Part shown: piece after piece, positions 44,401 through 55,094 of the stretch
How the letters are laid out: every line of letters starts with the position of its first letter
Numbering within the stretch: position 1 is the stretch's first letter
DNA from: Rhynchospora pubera
Taxonomy: Eukaryota > Streptophyta > Magnoliopsida > Poales > Cyperaceae
Assembly (NCBI GenBank): GCA_028095005.1
Contig: CM051461.1
Location: 47,852,812-47,916,811 of the forward strand
Reading direction: 5' to 3'
Length of the DNA: 64,000 nucleotides
Notes under the pieces: model-generated
The model's database searches: none
Told to the model about the DNA's origin: nothing
What the model saw: only the letters and a program-made list of their open reading frames with translations
Translations under genes and position numbers: made by a program

Positions 44401-45569
44401 AAAAACAAATATCATGTAGTGACACAAATCGGACAGCTATGCCTATTAGTGACTCTGTATTTTTTGTGTTAGTAAAATTTATAAGCCATCTTATTGTATG
44501 AACACACGATTTTTTGACACAATCGGACACGTCTGATCCTGACAAAAATTTACCGATGGCCACGAGTCATGACAAAAAACCGGTTCAATAGGCCTAAATC
44601 GGAGACTCCTACCGTAATACCGGGCCAAAATCATCAGAATAACGTGCTCAATAATGTTTTTCAGGAATTATAAGTGCCATCGGTAAATATATCATCTCAG
44701 TCATCGTTAAATACAAAGTGAACATATATATACGCAAATAAGGTGACCATATAGACGATCTAAGTGAACACTTACAAACAAATAAGTTTTGTCATCACTT
44801 GTTCAGAAGTTTACATGCATATTCAACTAATTTTCAATTAACTTATTTGTTTGTATGTGTTCACTTAGATCGTCTATATGTTCATTTTGTTTGCTGTATA
44901 TGTTCATTTTATATTTAGCGATGACAGGGATGACAAAACTGCAAATAGCAGTAATCAATTTCCAATGTTTTTCCATCATTTCTGTAAATGATGAATTGTT
45001 CGAAGTTATCCTGATAATAACTTGAGCTACTGGACTATTTGAAAATAACTTTTAGTGTACATTTACTGTAACACCTTTGGCGTTGATGTCCTTACTAGAA
45101 GTATAACACTAGCTAGACTGGATAGTTGAGAAGTTTGTCTTCACCTAAATTTTTTCACCTAAATTTTTTCTTTATAAAATAATTTTAGTTGAAATTTGTT
45201 GATTGATCAAATAAATTTAAATTGGAGCAAATTAATATGCATAGTATTAATTGATAAATAACATGTTTATGTTTTATAATATATGAGTGCTAACCAATAT
45301 AATTTTACTTCGTGGGTACCTCTCAATATGCTGTTGTCGAAATTATTTTACGGTGCTATGAGAAACTATAAGCAACACTACTTGTGCATTCTTTTCCTAT
45401 GTAAAGAACATGAATTTTACACGAAGGACATAAAGCCAACCTTCAATAAGAGGAAATAAGATGAAAATTTATTAAGCTCACTGTTATGTTTACCTTGCGT
45501 AGTGGGTTGACCTTCAATTATAGCTGCCCAAATGGCAGAAATAACTACAAAGCACCATAAAACTATCAT
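26441..45569 (-). CDS. Malectin-like/LRR receptor-like kinase, 13 exons, 879 aa
   Basis: Exons by splice sites and reading frame: 45494-45569, 40720-41281, 39860-40353, 30117-30249, 29732-29803, 29509-29580, 29350-29430, 28872-29017, 28396-28604, 27825-27951, 27529-27594, 27224-27401, 26441-26864. They total 2640 nt with no stop. Product: signal peptide (1 to about 20, MIVLWCFVVISAIWA), malectin-like region (about 27-377, FISIDCGAPSG to RFPDDPYDRLW), the WNGDPC motif, three LRRs in 72- or 81-nt exons, a transmembrane helix (about 512-535) followed by RRRRRR, and a kinase with IGRGGFGTVYHG, Lys600, HRD (Asp694), DLG instead of DFG (Asp712) and GTPGYIDPEYQ. This is the LRR-I (SIRK/FRK1-like) type of plasma-membrane receptor, usually tied to stress or defence. 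It looks functional despite huge introns. The ligand is unknown. Confidence 0.88.
29890..30103 (+). mobile_element. 5'-truncated LINE 3' end in a receptor-kinase intron
   Basis: A T-rich, gene-less stretch ending in AATGAAATTGTCGGTGTGG, then a TTTTGCCACCCGACCATC block and a short A-tail. The same terminal block occurs at 31300-31352. It lies 13 bp from the splice donor of exon 4 (30116). The 5' limit is approximate and no clear target duplication was found. Confidence 0.6.
31240..31352 (+). mobile_element. Short LINE insertion inside the CACTA element
   Basis: 113 bp ending GTCGGTGTGGTACTTTGCC..., then an A-tail, flanked by the perfect 15-bp duplication ttttatgtcgccctc (31225-31239, 31353-31367). 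A severely 5'-truncated LINE of the same family as 29890-30103. Confidence 0.9.
31660..32410 (+). other. Captured gene-like leader and exons in the CACTA element
   Basis: C/T-rich, promoter-proximal-looking sequence (CTCTAACCCTAGAGAG near 31686), then ATG at 31944 with a short frame METHFFSCSLCLSVDLSLFF reaching a donor-like CAG|GTATTC at about 32007. A second exon-like block (about 32292-32407) lies between TTGTTGCAG and CAG|GTACGT. One frame there, after a stop, reads LLEKVSHKSELRSYLRRAA. I cannot identify the source gene. Confidence 0.35.
34808..35045. repeat. Tandem duplication (about 115 bp, two units) in the CACTA element
   Basis: The units from about 34808 and about 34928 both run from atatttcccatgtttgacaa to gacgagtaataa with two or three differences. 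Confidence 0.9.
35339..35720. repeat. Tandem duplication (about 210 bp unit) in the CACTA element
   Basis: The block starting aagctcgttccacagtaaag at about 35339 recurs at about 35551 with few changes. Two older, partial relatives are visible at about 36280-36400 and 36720-36800. Bases 36800-37090 are AT-rich with no gene. Confidence 0.85.
37308..38930 (+). pseudogene. Captured dsRNA-binding-domain gene fragment in the CACTA element
   Basis: Exon-like blocks with splice signals: 37308-37459 (ATG MKRELGNSK..., donor CAG|GTACTT), 38152-38345 (acceptor TTTTCAG, donor CAAG|GTAAGA), and from 38782 (acceptor CTTTCAG). The middle block reads GLCKNKLQEYVQNMN, then AIPSYECTSHMVGFAPYV, and after frame damage VGGIF and YIGAAATTK, NEIKAA. 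This is the alpha-beta-beta-beta-alpha pattern of a double-stranded RNA-binding motif, as in plant DRB/HYL1-type proteins. Stops and a frameshift around 38272-38320 disrupt it. The third block reads NTKKGASQYIILPTREKAPT and soon stops. The exon 1 product is unidentified and may come from another gene. Confidence 0.65.
41545..42090 (+). mobile_element. LINE 3' fragment in receptor-kinase intron 1
   Basis: One plus-strand frame reads RRGWQLPNRCILCKSNEE, then TAKHIFGDCVFF: the zf-RVT domain at the C-terminus of plant LINE ORF2. It is followed by a T-rich 3' region. No RT or endonuclease remains. Its strand is opposite to the host gene. Confidence 0.75.
42114..42206. repeat. Pair of TATAGCGGCA hairpins
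   Basis: CTATAGCGGCA / TGCCGCTATAG at 42114-42124 and 42132-42142, and TATAGCGGCA / TGCCGCTATA at 42180-42189 and 42197-42206. Each is a perfect 10- to 11-bp stem with a loop of 7 nt. Confidence 0.85.
42635..43286. mobile_element. hAT-type MITE, copy C
   Basis: TAGGGCTGTCAATG ... CATTGACACCCCTA with 8-bp flanks gatcaaat (42627-42634) and gttcaaat (43287-43294), one mismatch. It has the same GGTACGGGT-rich arms as copies A and B but a different, AT-rich centre. It lies in intron 1 of the receptor kinase. Confidence 0.85.
44064..44325. mobile_element. Foldback MITE in receptor-kinase intron 1
   Basis: The inverted arms (about 44064-44145 and 44240-44325) share TATAGCAAATCAAATTTTAC- and TAACCAATCTAA-type blocks. 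Exact ends and target duplication are not resolved. Confidence 0.5.
44692..44938. mobile_element. Foldback element with long arms in receptor-kinase intron 1
   Basis: Arms of about 95 bp around a centre near 44815. The innermost 38 bp (from catatagacgatctaagtga to acaaacaaataag) are almost perfectly inverted. Coordinates are approximate. Confidence 0.7.
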
Positions 45570-45800
45570 CTTTGGAAGAACTCTGTTTTTCAATTTTTGG
45601 TTGTATAAAAGAAACAAATTGGAAAGGATTTTGCGATATATATCAGATCTTTTGCTCAAATAAACATGACGAGAAAGAGAGCTCGTATGGTTTTCATGGA
45701 ACATTTGAAGGTGCTACCGTGATTTTATATATTGGAAGGAAGCTAAGAGAAGGAAACATTCATACTTAGGCTCTTGATAATGACAGTCAATTTATTGATT
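45570..45800 (-). promoter_or_regulatory. Putative receptor-kinase promoter
   Basis: Read on the minus strand, a TTTTATACA TATA-like box is about 35 bp before the ATG at 45569, and a TTGACT W-box core is at 45785-45790. W-boxes are common in promoters of defence-induced kinases of this family; the regulatory role here is inferred. Confidence 0.35.
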
Positions 45801-45859
45801 AAAAAATAGTAAAATAATGACTCTCACTTCAGTTTACATGGATACAAAATTTCACATAC

Positions 45860-46115
45860 TCTAATGTGTTTGGATGCACATTAAATAAAGTTTTGAATAA
45901 GAGATTAGAATAAGCACATAATTTCTCTCTCCTCACTTTTATTCACTTTCCTTATTCATTTTTATTCCAACACAATGATAATATTAGAATAAGGAATTGA
46001 ATAAATCCTTCCTCTTGAATAAGACTTATTCAAAACGTGTTTAGTTTCATCCCGATTAAATTTTATTCGGAATAAGACTTATTCAACCCCTACCAAACAC
46101 ACCTAGAATATAACT
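45860..46115. mobile_element. MITE with GTGTTTGG termini
   Basis: Starts near gtgtttggatgcaca and ends ccaaacacacc, with GAATAAGACTTATTCAA palindromes inside. Ends are approximate and no target duplication was identified. Confidence 0.5.
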
Positions 46116-46290
46116 AAGATCGATCAATTTAAGGAGGTGCTTTGGGCACGTAAAATTTCACTGGGGGCATTCCCATATTAACTAAATGACCAAGTTTCCC
46201 TTGCGTCTCCCAACTTCATTTGGAAACGGTGTTAGCTTGACCTCATAATAAATTCACTAACATGTTATTTTTAGCTCACTAAACACCAAA

Positions 46291-47057
46291 GGGAAGTGAT
46301 TTGGGCAACGGATTTTTTTCTTCGAGCAACATATTATTTGTCTAAGGGTATCTTTGGAAGTCTGTAGAATAAGAATAAAAGAATAAGAACAAGTTATTTC
46401 TTGTTTGGCACCATTTAGAACAAGGAGAATAAGAACAAAATGAACATTGTTCTTGTTCCAACAAAAACATAAAACTAGAACAAGAACAAAAATAAGCTTG
46501 TTTTTGTTCTTATTCTTATTCCACACCACTTCCAAACATACCCTAAATGTCCAAATTATCCTTAACATCAATCAAGATTTATTATTCTAATTTATTTCCT
46601 TTATTGTGCTTTCTTTTTTTTCTAGATTTTCTGCTAAAAAACATAAAAAGACAAATGTATTCTCTGGAGACATTTTACGGTTGCTATCTCACAAATGATT
46701 GTGCCCTAAAAATTTATGTAATAGTCGTTGAAGTAACCAAATAGTTATATAGGCTACATTCTTTTGAGTATACTTTTTACACCTCTTCTCTTTGTTTGTT
46801 CTAGAGCCTTAAAACATTTAAAAATTTGTACTCTTTCAATTATGAAAAATAATCTTCAAAGTTATGACACCATGAAATAGCTTAGAAATAAGGTAATAAG
46901 TTTGATAGAGTTCAAAATTCAGAGAAGAAAGGTGGAAAGGACAGACTTTAATGGGAGAAATATCAATGAAGTTCCTTTATTTTAGAAGGGCGATTTGATC
47001 ATTCTGGAAAAAATTATGTTGCTCGGAGTAAAAATTCTGTTGTCCAAAGCATCTCCC
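46291..47057. mobile_element. Mutator-type MITE with nested hAT-like MITE
   Basis: A perfect 9-bp duplication aacaccaaa (46282-46290 and 47058-47066) surrounds 767 bp. The TIRs are about 50 bp: GGGAAGTGATTTGGGCAAC at the left and the inverse of GGGAGATGCTTTGGACAAC at the right, both continuing into CGAGCAACATA. Inside, 46343-46545 is a second MITE (AGGGTATCTTTGGAAG / CTTCCAAACATACCCT) rich in GAATAAGAACAAG repeats. Confidence 0.85.
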
Positions 47058-47276
47058 AACACCAAATAAACCTAGGTTAGAAATTAGCTCATTCAGAAAC
47101 TGAATGAGTGATTTCCATTCCTCTTAGGGAGAATAAAATATAAAGTAATAGTTTTCTTTTTATTGCATAGGACATAATGACCTAAAACAAATGAGGGAGA
47201 TTGTTATTATTTTAATTAGATTGACTATAATATTAATAGTAACATAAATGATAATTATAATAATTATAGTAACAAG

Positions 47277-47611
47277 GCTAAAATCAAATACATTGGACGA
47301 AGGGGAACTGTCCAATGCGCTTGTTTTTTTTATTTTGGATCGTAAACAACCAATCTAAACTGTATAATGTGATCTCCATTTTAAAAATTAGTACATAATC
47401 AAATTTTATATATTTTTTTACGATTTTTCAGCTTTTTAGAAAAATCCAAAATAAATTTAAAACTTTCATAAAAAAATAAAAAGTTAGTTTCGCTCTAGGT
47501 TAATATGAATATTACATTAAACGATTTCTATCAGTCATTTGAGACTCCAAATTCAACAACGACTGCATTAGACGGACCCCTCTATCCAATGCACTGTACT
47601 TGAATCTAGCT
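47277..47611. mobile_element. MITE related to the element at 8924-9327
   Basis: Inverted ends GCTAAAATCAAATACATTGG and the inverse of AGCTAGATTCAAGTACAGTG surround an AT-rich centre with the same ATCTCCATTTT-like block seen in that family. The flanking 9-mers match only in part. Confidence 0.5.
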
Positions 47612-47818
47612 CTAATTACAATAATAATAAAAAAAATTTGAAAAATATGCATTGTACTTTAACATTGCTTTAATTACAATAATAATAAAATTTCTAAAAA
47701 TATCATACGTTGTGCAAGTGTTGCTTTAATTTCGTTAAGGCTCCGACGCAACCTGGATTAGTATGCATAAAACTTAGGATTAAAAATTAAAATATCATAC
47801 CAAACTTAAAGTCTTTTG

Positions 47819-50800
47819 TGATAGAGGTAATCATTAATTTAGAGTGTTTACAAATAATAACACAATTTTCAGGATCCGTAAATCATATATAATAAAATAA
47901 TGAGTATAAAACTTACAAATTGAAGAGCTGACTTCATTAATCGTTAGGCGGAAGCGTTAGTACTGATCTTCTTTGAGTTTTTCTCTGCCATAATGATAAT
48001 AATGGCGTTTTCTTTCTTCTTATTCTGAACTTTCTTAAGGACTAAATTATGGGAAAATGTGTCTTTAATTTTTTTCAGATTAGAGAATATTTAATGCTGA
48101 AGCAACCAAAGGGATTAAGTACAATGAATCTGGTCCATCAGAATTTTCATCAAATTATGATGCAACTTTTAGCTAATTATCTTAAATGAACTTGACTCAC
48201 ATTAATTGTCATAGGCCACATTAAATATTCCAACACTCTCCCACTTGACCTATGCTGAAAACATCATAATTAAGCACAAATTCAAAATTTTCCAATATAA
48301 TCTTAAACCTTGTTCAGATAGAAATACCAAACTAAACTAATACAATCAAAATAACTATTACTGTTATTTGACCCCCATTAATTTTAGAAATGGTATTTTT
48401 TCCAACAAATGGTTGATACAATTCATTTGATGCACTTAAGTAAATTTGCTTAAATTAAACATAATGCGCAACATAAGAAATAAACAAATTTCATAGTTCA
48501 AAGTCAAAGTCATAATTTGAAACTTCATATCATAACTTAATAAATAATTCAATACAACAAAATCATAATTAGCAACTAGACCCGTGACGGCAAAAATGGG
48601 TGGTTATACTTTAGTGAGAGAATTAGTTAGCATAGCACTCAAATTAATTTATTGTATTGATATAATATCATCTATGACGTTGTCTTTAACAACAAGATAT
48701 TTAATGTCGATCCATTAGACACGTTACTTAATTTGTTGCTATTAAAAGATAAAATAGCATTCGCGTTATTATAAAAATAAGATAAGTGACCTTACAATAT
48801 GCCACAAAAATTTTGCGTGTATAGTGGAAGATGACGTTATAAACTGCTTAACACTCTTTCATAAAATTATTCATCGTGTATACAAGCATAAGTAAATAAC
48901 CTAATGTGAATTTCTTACTGTCTAATAAAACACCATCCACGTACAAAATTAGAATGATAAATTACTCCCACTAACCCTGAGATATATAAATTGATTTACA
49001 ATATTTTCTTTAAATCCAAACTTGACCTCATCAAATTTGAGATATAATTTAGAAAGATTAGTATTTCATCATCGTTGTCTTTATTCATAATTGCAGCGGG
49101 ATCTTTTCATAATGTCTGGTTTAATTTCAAAATACCAAGACAAATCTCAATTGGTTCTTTTCAAATTGGAATAATTAGTTTTAACCAATGTATATAATTC
49201 AAGAAAAATAAAGGTGGTTGTTATAGCCGATTAAAATTCACATAGCATGATAAAATTAAACTGAAATGAATAATAAAAAAACCAAATAATATTTTAGTTT
49301 TAACTTAAAGTTCTTCACATTCAATTTATATCACTGCTGGGCAGAAAATAAATTGAAGGAAATGAGTCAATTCTATTTAATAGACAATAATACCAATTAA
49401 AGTTGTTCAAATTGACATCCTTAAGATTTATTAAATATAAACATCATAGTGATATGTAAACTGAAATATCACAAATAAGATATTAGAATTGAACAACTAT
49501 TAAAAGGAATAATAATTCATGAATCTGAAATCAATAATAAAATGTCAAAATTTTCAGGTCATGATAGTTGTTCCGTAAAAATCAATTTGCATCACCGTTG
49601 GGCAGAAACAAATTGAAACATAAATAAAATTTCACTCAATAAACTACAATGACAATTAAAGTTGTTAAAATTGACAATCATAATTTATTAAAAGTAATCT
49701 TAATTATGGTACATTAAAAAAATATCACACAATTTCTTTTAATAAAATAGTAATTACAATTAAAGTTATTAAAATTGATAATGATCAAATTATTAAAAGC
49801 AACTTAATACGGTTTAAATTTTTCATATGAAAAATTTATAACAAACTTCCAATGGACCGTTTCTATACGTAAGTGCATATGAAAAACACACATATAGCAA
49901 TAAATACATGCAATACTTTGATGAGCCAATCCGTGCAGTTTCATTTACAGTGTCTTATGTTAAATTGATTACATAAACCATTTAAACGGATAATTAAACT
50001 TGCAAATGAAATTAAAACACATGCGCAAAATGGATTGGCTAATCCATAAAGTTAATATCATATTCACAATCTATCCAATCCGTTTAACGAATTGTTCGTG
50101 ATATATTCATTTATAGTAAATGAAATATTAATGAAGTAACTTAATTCTATTTGATTCAGAACACTCCATACCTGAAGGGAATTTGGGAATAAAACCAAAT
50201 AAAACTATGTTTTAATAGTACATCTTTTGAATATCAATAGAATGACATATATCCTAAAGATAAAATCCCACACCAACTTTGTCCTTTTTCAGATTTGTTA
50301 GACAAAACAAATAAAAATGATAACTTTAGTGGGACCGTGAGACCATCTAATCGAAATTGTTGAGAAAAAAAATGCTTCGAGAATTGTTGCCGCAATTAAT
50401 AGTTTTGATTGGATTTGAACAAAAAAAAAACAATTAATGGATAATCAAATTCAATTTAAGCGAATAATTCACTTAGACGATTTGTTCAAACAATAAATTG
50501 AATGAATCAAATTTCAAACAGGATTTGATATGAGCAGTTCGTTTGGTCAAATTCCTTATTTGTTTACTTGGACAAATAAAAAATTTAAATGATCAATTAA
50601 TAAACAATTCCAAATAAATCTATATCGCTAAAATTAAAATAATCGGAAAATTTATAAGCGGCAACAAATAAAAAATGCATCAACGTATTGACAATAAGTG
50701 ACATGAAATAAGTTTTCTTTTTTAAGATAAATTGGAGGTCTAAGTCACCCAATTTATTTTTAAATTAAATGTCTATGAAAGACCCTCCAGCCGGATTTCA

Positions 50801-51481
50801 ACCCTGCGACCTTTCACTTAAGGAGTCAAGGTGCATTGCTCTTTGCCACTAGACCAAAAGCTGGTTCTCTAAAAAAGAAAGAGAGAGGTCTTTGCCATCC
50901 AACTTTTTTTAAATTAAAGATGCACCTGAGGTTTGAACCCTTGACCTCATGGGCACATGCATTTAATAAGGCCCAAATTCATTTGAGAAAAACCTTGTAT
51001 ACTCGGAAAGTAAGTTTGCATTTAATATAAATTTACGATTCTGCTCGGATACCAAATGATAGACGTAATCATTAATTTAGAGTGTTTACAAATAATAACA
51101 CAATTTTCAGGATCCGTAAATCATATAAAATAACAAAAATAATGAGTATAAAACTTACAAATTGAAGAGTAGACTTTATTAATCGTTAGGCGGAAGCGTT
51201 AGTACTGATCTTCTTTGAGTTTTCCTCAGCCATAATGATGGTCAATAATGGCGTTTTGTTTCTTCTTATTCTGAACTTTCTTAGGACTAAATTATGGGAA
51301 AATGTGCCTTTAATTTTTTTTCAGATTATAGAGTATTTAATGCTGAGACAACCAAAGGGATTAAGTACAATGAATCTGGTCCATCAGAATTTCCATCAAA
51401 TTATGATGCACCCTTTAGTTAATTATCTTAAATGAACTTGGCTCACATTAATTGTCATATGCCACATAAAATATTCCAACA
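47819..51481 (-). mobile_element. Decayed Ty1/copia LTR retrotransposon
   Basis: Direct LTRs 47819-48235 and 51057-51481 (over 90% alike by eye), minus-strand orientation, starting TGTTGGAATATTT and ending TCTATCA. 5-bp flanks are ttttg/tttta (4 of 5). Next to the 5' LTR the minus strand reads TGGTATCCGAGC (one mismatch to the tRNA-Met primer site). Next to the 3' LTR is AAGTGGGAGAG, a polypurine tract. Only scraps of the polyprotein remain: ILYVDGVLL (RT YVDD motif, near 48950) and IDIKYLVVKDNVIDD (RNase H, near 48700). The interior is only 2.8 kb, so much is deleted. Confidence 0.85.
50722..50869 (-). mobile_element. SINE inside the copia element
   Basis: Minus-strand tRNA-derived head with box A TGGTCTAGTGGC and a degraded box B, then a body ending CCTCCAATTTATCTT and an A-rich tail. 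It is a copy of the element at 53372. Just beside it (50880-51000) a GGTTCAAACC box-B-like stretch suggests a further SINE fragment. Confidence 0.75.
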
Positions 51482-53371
51482 TTTTATTCTTTTTATGAGA
51501 TTACAACCATAAAAATACAAAAAACAAACATGTCGATTGTTTCTATATATTACGACAATAAACATACAAACAAAATTTTTTTATGCTTGCAAAAATTTAT
51601 TCTGAGAGGTTTAAAACTTGTGAAATTAATGAACATGGCTTTTAGAAAATGGTTATTAAATCAAATTTAATTTGTTAATCGACATTTCATAGATAAATTA
51701 GGATTTTTTCTTTCTTTCTTTCTTTTATCGTGATCCGTCATACTTTTCACTATCACTTTCATAATTTTCTGCATTTTTTAAGTAATGTTATTGTTATTTG
51801 TAAAAAATGAATGGTTGTATACGTGCCAGTGTTTTCATAACCATAAACACATATGACAATTGATAAAATATTAAACTACGAGTATTATATTAAATCTTAA
51901 ATGATTTTTCATAGTCTAAGTGTCTTTAATATAAAGATTCAAATTCTAATACTTGGCGTAGACACAATAGAAAAGGAGACTTTTTCTCTTACATCCATTC
52001 GGTCCCGATTAAAAGTGGGAGAATTAAAAGATAGAAATAATAAAAATAGGAGACATAAGGAGTAGGGAGCTAGAACATTTATACTGAACACCATATCAGG
52101 AGTAGCCTTACAAAGTTTAGGATAAGGATCACCGGCAATTATAAAACAGGAGCAGATAGGAAAAAAAAAAAAAAGAAGTTTAAATACGCATGAACCCCTC
52201 CCCATACAGTCTAATCTATAATGAATCACAACAATAATAAAATTTGACTAACAGTCATTCAGTGGACTATAGAAGGATTGTGCACACTAATCCAAGTTAT
52301 TCCAACCTATATGTACATGGACATAGAATAGTATACAAACTTCATGGACCATAAGAAATACAAACTTCATGGACCATAAGAAAGGTGGGTCCCACATTAT
52401 GCCATTGACAAAGAAAAAGATGCCAAGATCGGATGCACAGGGTGCACATAAAAATAATAGAAGAACACATCTCCTCTTCTAAAGAGACGCGAATCTGCCC
52501 TCATGTAATTATTCATACAATGACTCATATTATCCATGATATGGGTCATTACGACTCGCCACACATAAGTTTCGCAGAGAAGAGTCAGAAAAAACTCAGC
52601 AGAGCATTGTTCATTCTTCATTAAGAATATATGGTTTTTTTCAATATCTTGTTATTATGAAACAAAATTGAACCCAATCGAACCCTTAAAAATGATGCGT
52701 TTAAAACTATAAAGAAATGATATATTTGGATAATTTATTTATACCTCATAGAAAATTCGATAATATTTGTAAAAAAATAATGTGTAATTTTAATAAAATT
52801 CAATTTATACCATTAAAAAATATTTATCATTTTGCATGTATTGATTTGGAAAACCCTAAAATTGATAAAACAATCCTTATTAGACTAAAGTACCATCAAC
52901 GAATTGAAAATATTACAATAATGATGATATCTCTAAACAATACTTACAATTAATTAGAGATATTTTAGTCTTAAAAAAATGTTTTTTAATTTTAGGGTTG
53001 TGCATATCAATTGCTGGTCTGACCAATTTTGAGAGTGCAAATGAAGTTAAGGTAATAGTTAAGAAACTAATTAAAGAAGTTTTTTTTTTTTGTACAAACT
53101 AGACAGAGGCTACTAGTAAACGAAATTAATTAAACAAGTTTAACTAAACTTTATGCGAAATAATTGCAGCGAGGAAATTGACAAGACCTACGACAGCTTG
53201 TTTTATTTAAGAGGGACATACGTGTCCAAAAAAATTCAGAGGAATGCTCCAAGAAGAATTTTGTGTGTCCAAAGCGCCTCCCATCAATTTAACATCCGTT
53301 ATTAAAATCATTAATTGTTGAATATTAAATTTAATATTTTCTCAAATTAAGCTAAAAAAAATACTAAAAGA
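51482..53371. other. Intergenic stretch, no gene seen
   Basis: AT-rich. It has a two-unit tandem repeat of acaaacttcatggaccataa (about 52334-52383) and, near 53240-53285, a tccaaagcgcctccc end resembling the MITE termini at 46291-47057. Open frames at 51939-52229 and 52717-52953 lack recognisable content. Confidence 0.5.
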
Positions 53372-53515
53372 AGAACCAACTCTTGGTCTAGTGGCAAAGA
53401 GCAATGCACCTTGACTCCTTGAGTGAAAGGTCGCAGGTTCGAAACCCGGTTGGGGGTCTTTCATAGACATTTAATTTAAAAATAAGTTGGGTGGCTTAGA
53501 CCTCCAATTTATCTT
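53372..53515 (+). mobile_element. tRNA-derived SINE
   Basis: Box A TGGTCTAGTGGC at 53384-53395 and box B GGTTCGAAACCC at 53436-53447 form an internal RNA polymerase III promoter. The body ends CCTCCAATTTATCTT and an A-rich tail follows. It is not a tRNA gene, because the acceptor stem does not close and the body continues beyond the tRNA length. Confidence 0.85.
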
Positions 53516-54069
53516 CAAAAAGAAAATAGTAAAAGTAAAAAATATTTGAACATGCTATCTGCCTTGTAGCTTGATCGATTGAAGATTGTTTTCACACATT
53601 TATAATTTTAGTTCTAACTTTGCCAGTTGTCGGTAAATTTTGAACCATTGTAAATTTTTTAACTCGTTTGATGAGGGATGAAACTTGTATTAAATTTCAT
53701 CATTTATTTTACGAACATGATGTGCACAAAACATAGATTATATTTTGTTTCTTCTGGTAGTCAAATTTCCCAGTATTTGTCAACAGATCGCAAAATAAGT
53801 TTTGTATTATGTTCATTGCGAAAAAATAAGTCTGAAAATATACTTATTATTTTAGATATATAGTAAATTGTTCTCTATTGTAAAATTATTTTTTCTCTTC
53901 ATATATTATTTTTTTACTCCACAAGTTGAGAATATTTAACCATTACAGTATGAAATTAATTAAAGGGGCTCGTTTATAATTTAAAGACATAATTTAAATT
54001 CAAATATAAAATCTATGTCTTTTTTATTTTTTTAATCAAATGTCATGTCAAGAAAAAAAAAAATAAATC

Positions 54070-54237
54070 TTAATGTCGATACAAAATGGAGGATTGGAAA
54101 TATGAATTTCCAAGAAGTTGAGTGATGAATTGACCTGAACCCACTAGTCTAGCTGCTAGAATTGTCACCGCAAGAGCCAAGGAACCGCCTAGTGTGGTCT
54201 GTCTTCCGGTCAATTTAATTACGTACGTCGCTTTCAT
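54070..54237 (-). CDS. 55-aa ORF with one membrane segment (doubtful)
   Basis: ATG at 54237, stop at 54070. It contains TLGGSLALAVTILAARLVG, a good single transmembrane helix, in DNA of higher GC than its surroundings. I do not recognise it. It could be a small peptide gene, an exon remnant or a captured fragment. Confidence 0.25.
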   Translation of the reverse strand: MKATYVIKLTGRQTTLGGSLALAVTILAARLVGSGQFITQLLGNSYFQSSILYRH

Positions 54238-54716
54238 TTTTTACTGCTTGTAGCGTGTGATTAGATTGCAAATCTAAGGTGGAAAATTAATTAATGTTAT
54301 TGCTAATAACAAAGTGTTGAGTGGCAAGTGGCAACTAGACTGGACTGGTGGTTTAAGGTTAATCATTAACGAGATTTTGGAATCTCATACTTCCAATTTT
54401 TCGTTCCAAAAATATGTTTTTTTAAAGTATTACAATTCGAGCATTTCTTATTTCATTGTTAGTGAGTCCAATGAATTTATTTAATAAAATATGAGAAATT
54501 TTTTCATGGATACAAATTCTGAACCGATCTTTCTTCAAACAATTTATAAAAGTTAATACGGGTACATAAATAGTTAAGTGTGTATGTTTACTTGAAATTT
54601 AGAACATAGTATAAAGCGTAAATGATTAGTGATATTGTTGTTCATAGAGAATGGATAAAAGAAAAAAAAAATCGATATGGAAATTTTCGAACAAGAGGGT
54701 TTTAGCCCTACCCTTT

Positions 54717-55094
54717 TAGGATGTCACAAATATCACACTTCTTATATTTTATTTTTTATTTTAAATTTTAAAATTGAAACATCTGATCTAAATCGTTGAA
54801 CTCGTTTATATTAATGACTGATGCATTGTCATAAAATATTTATAATTTTTAGCCTAATTGATACTTAATTTATTGGTTGAAAATAAACAAATCTAGTACT
54901 AAGATAGATTAGTTTTAATAAGTTCATTTTTCTACCTAAGAATAAAATATTACATGGACTTTAGAAATGATAAATTTTTTGTGACAGTGCATTCATGTTA
55001 ATATGAACAAGATCCAATCAGATCAGATGTTTCATTTTTCAAATTAAAAATAAAAAAATGATAAAAAAAAAGTTATAATATTTGTGACACCCTA
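54717..55094. mobile_element. Foldback MITE (TAGGGTGTCACAAATAT ends)
   Basis: The arms of about 120 bp are inverted copies: TAGGATGTCACAAATAT at 54717 and the inverse ATATTTGTGACACCCTA ending at 55094, continuing through GAAACATCTGATCT on both sides. The termini suggest hAT, but no 8-bp duplication was found. Confidence 0.7.

Noticed and set aside
44297..44563. 88-codon minus-strand frame in receptor-kinase intron 1
   Set aside because: It overlaps MITE arms and AT-rich DNA, with no domain, promoter or splice context.
51939..52229. 96-codon minus-strand frame
   Set aside because: Contains a poly(F) run from an A-homopolymer and no conserved pattern; probably chance.
52717..52953. 78-codon plus-strand frame
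   Set aside because: Extremely AT-rich; composition alone explains an Asn/Ile/Lys-rich open frame.
53384..53447. tRNA gene suggested by box A and box B
   Set aside because: No closed acceptor or anticodon stem and a non-tRNA body follows; a second copy with the same body exists at 50722, so it is a SINE.
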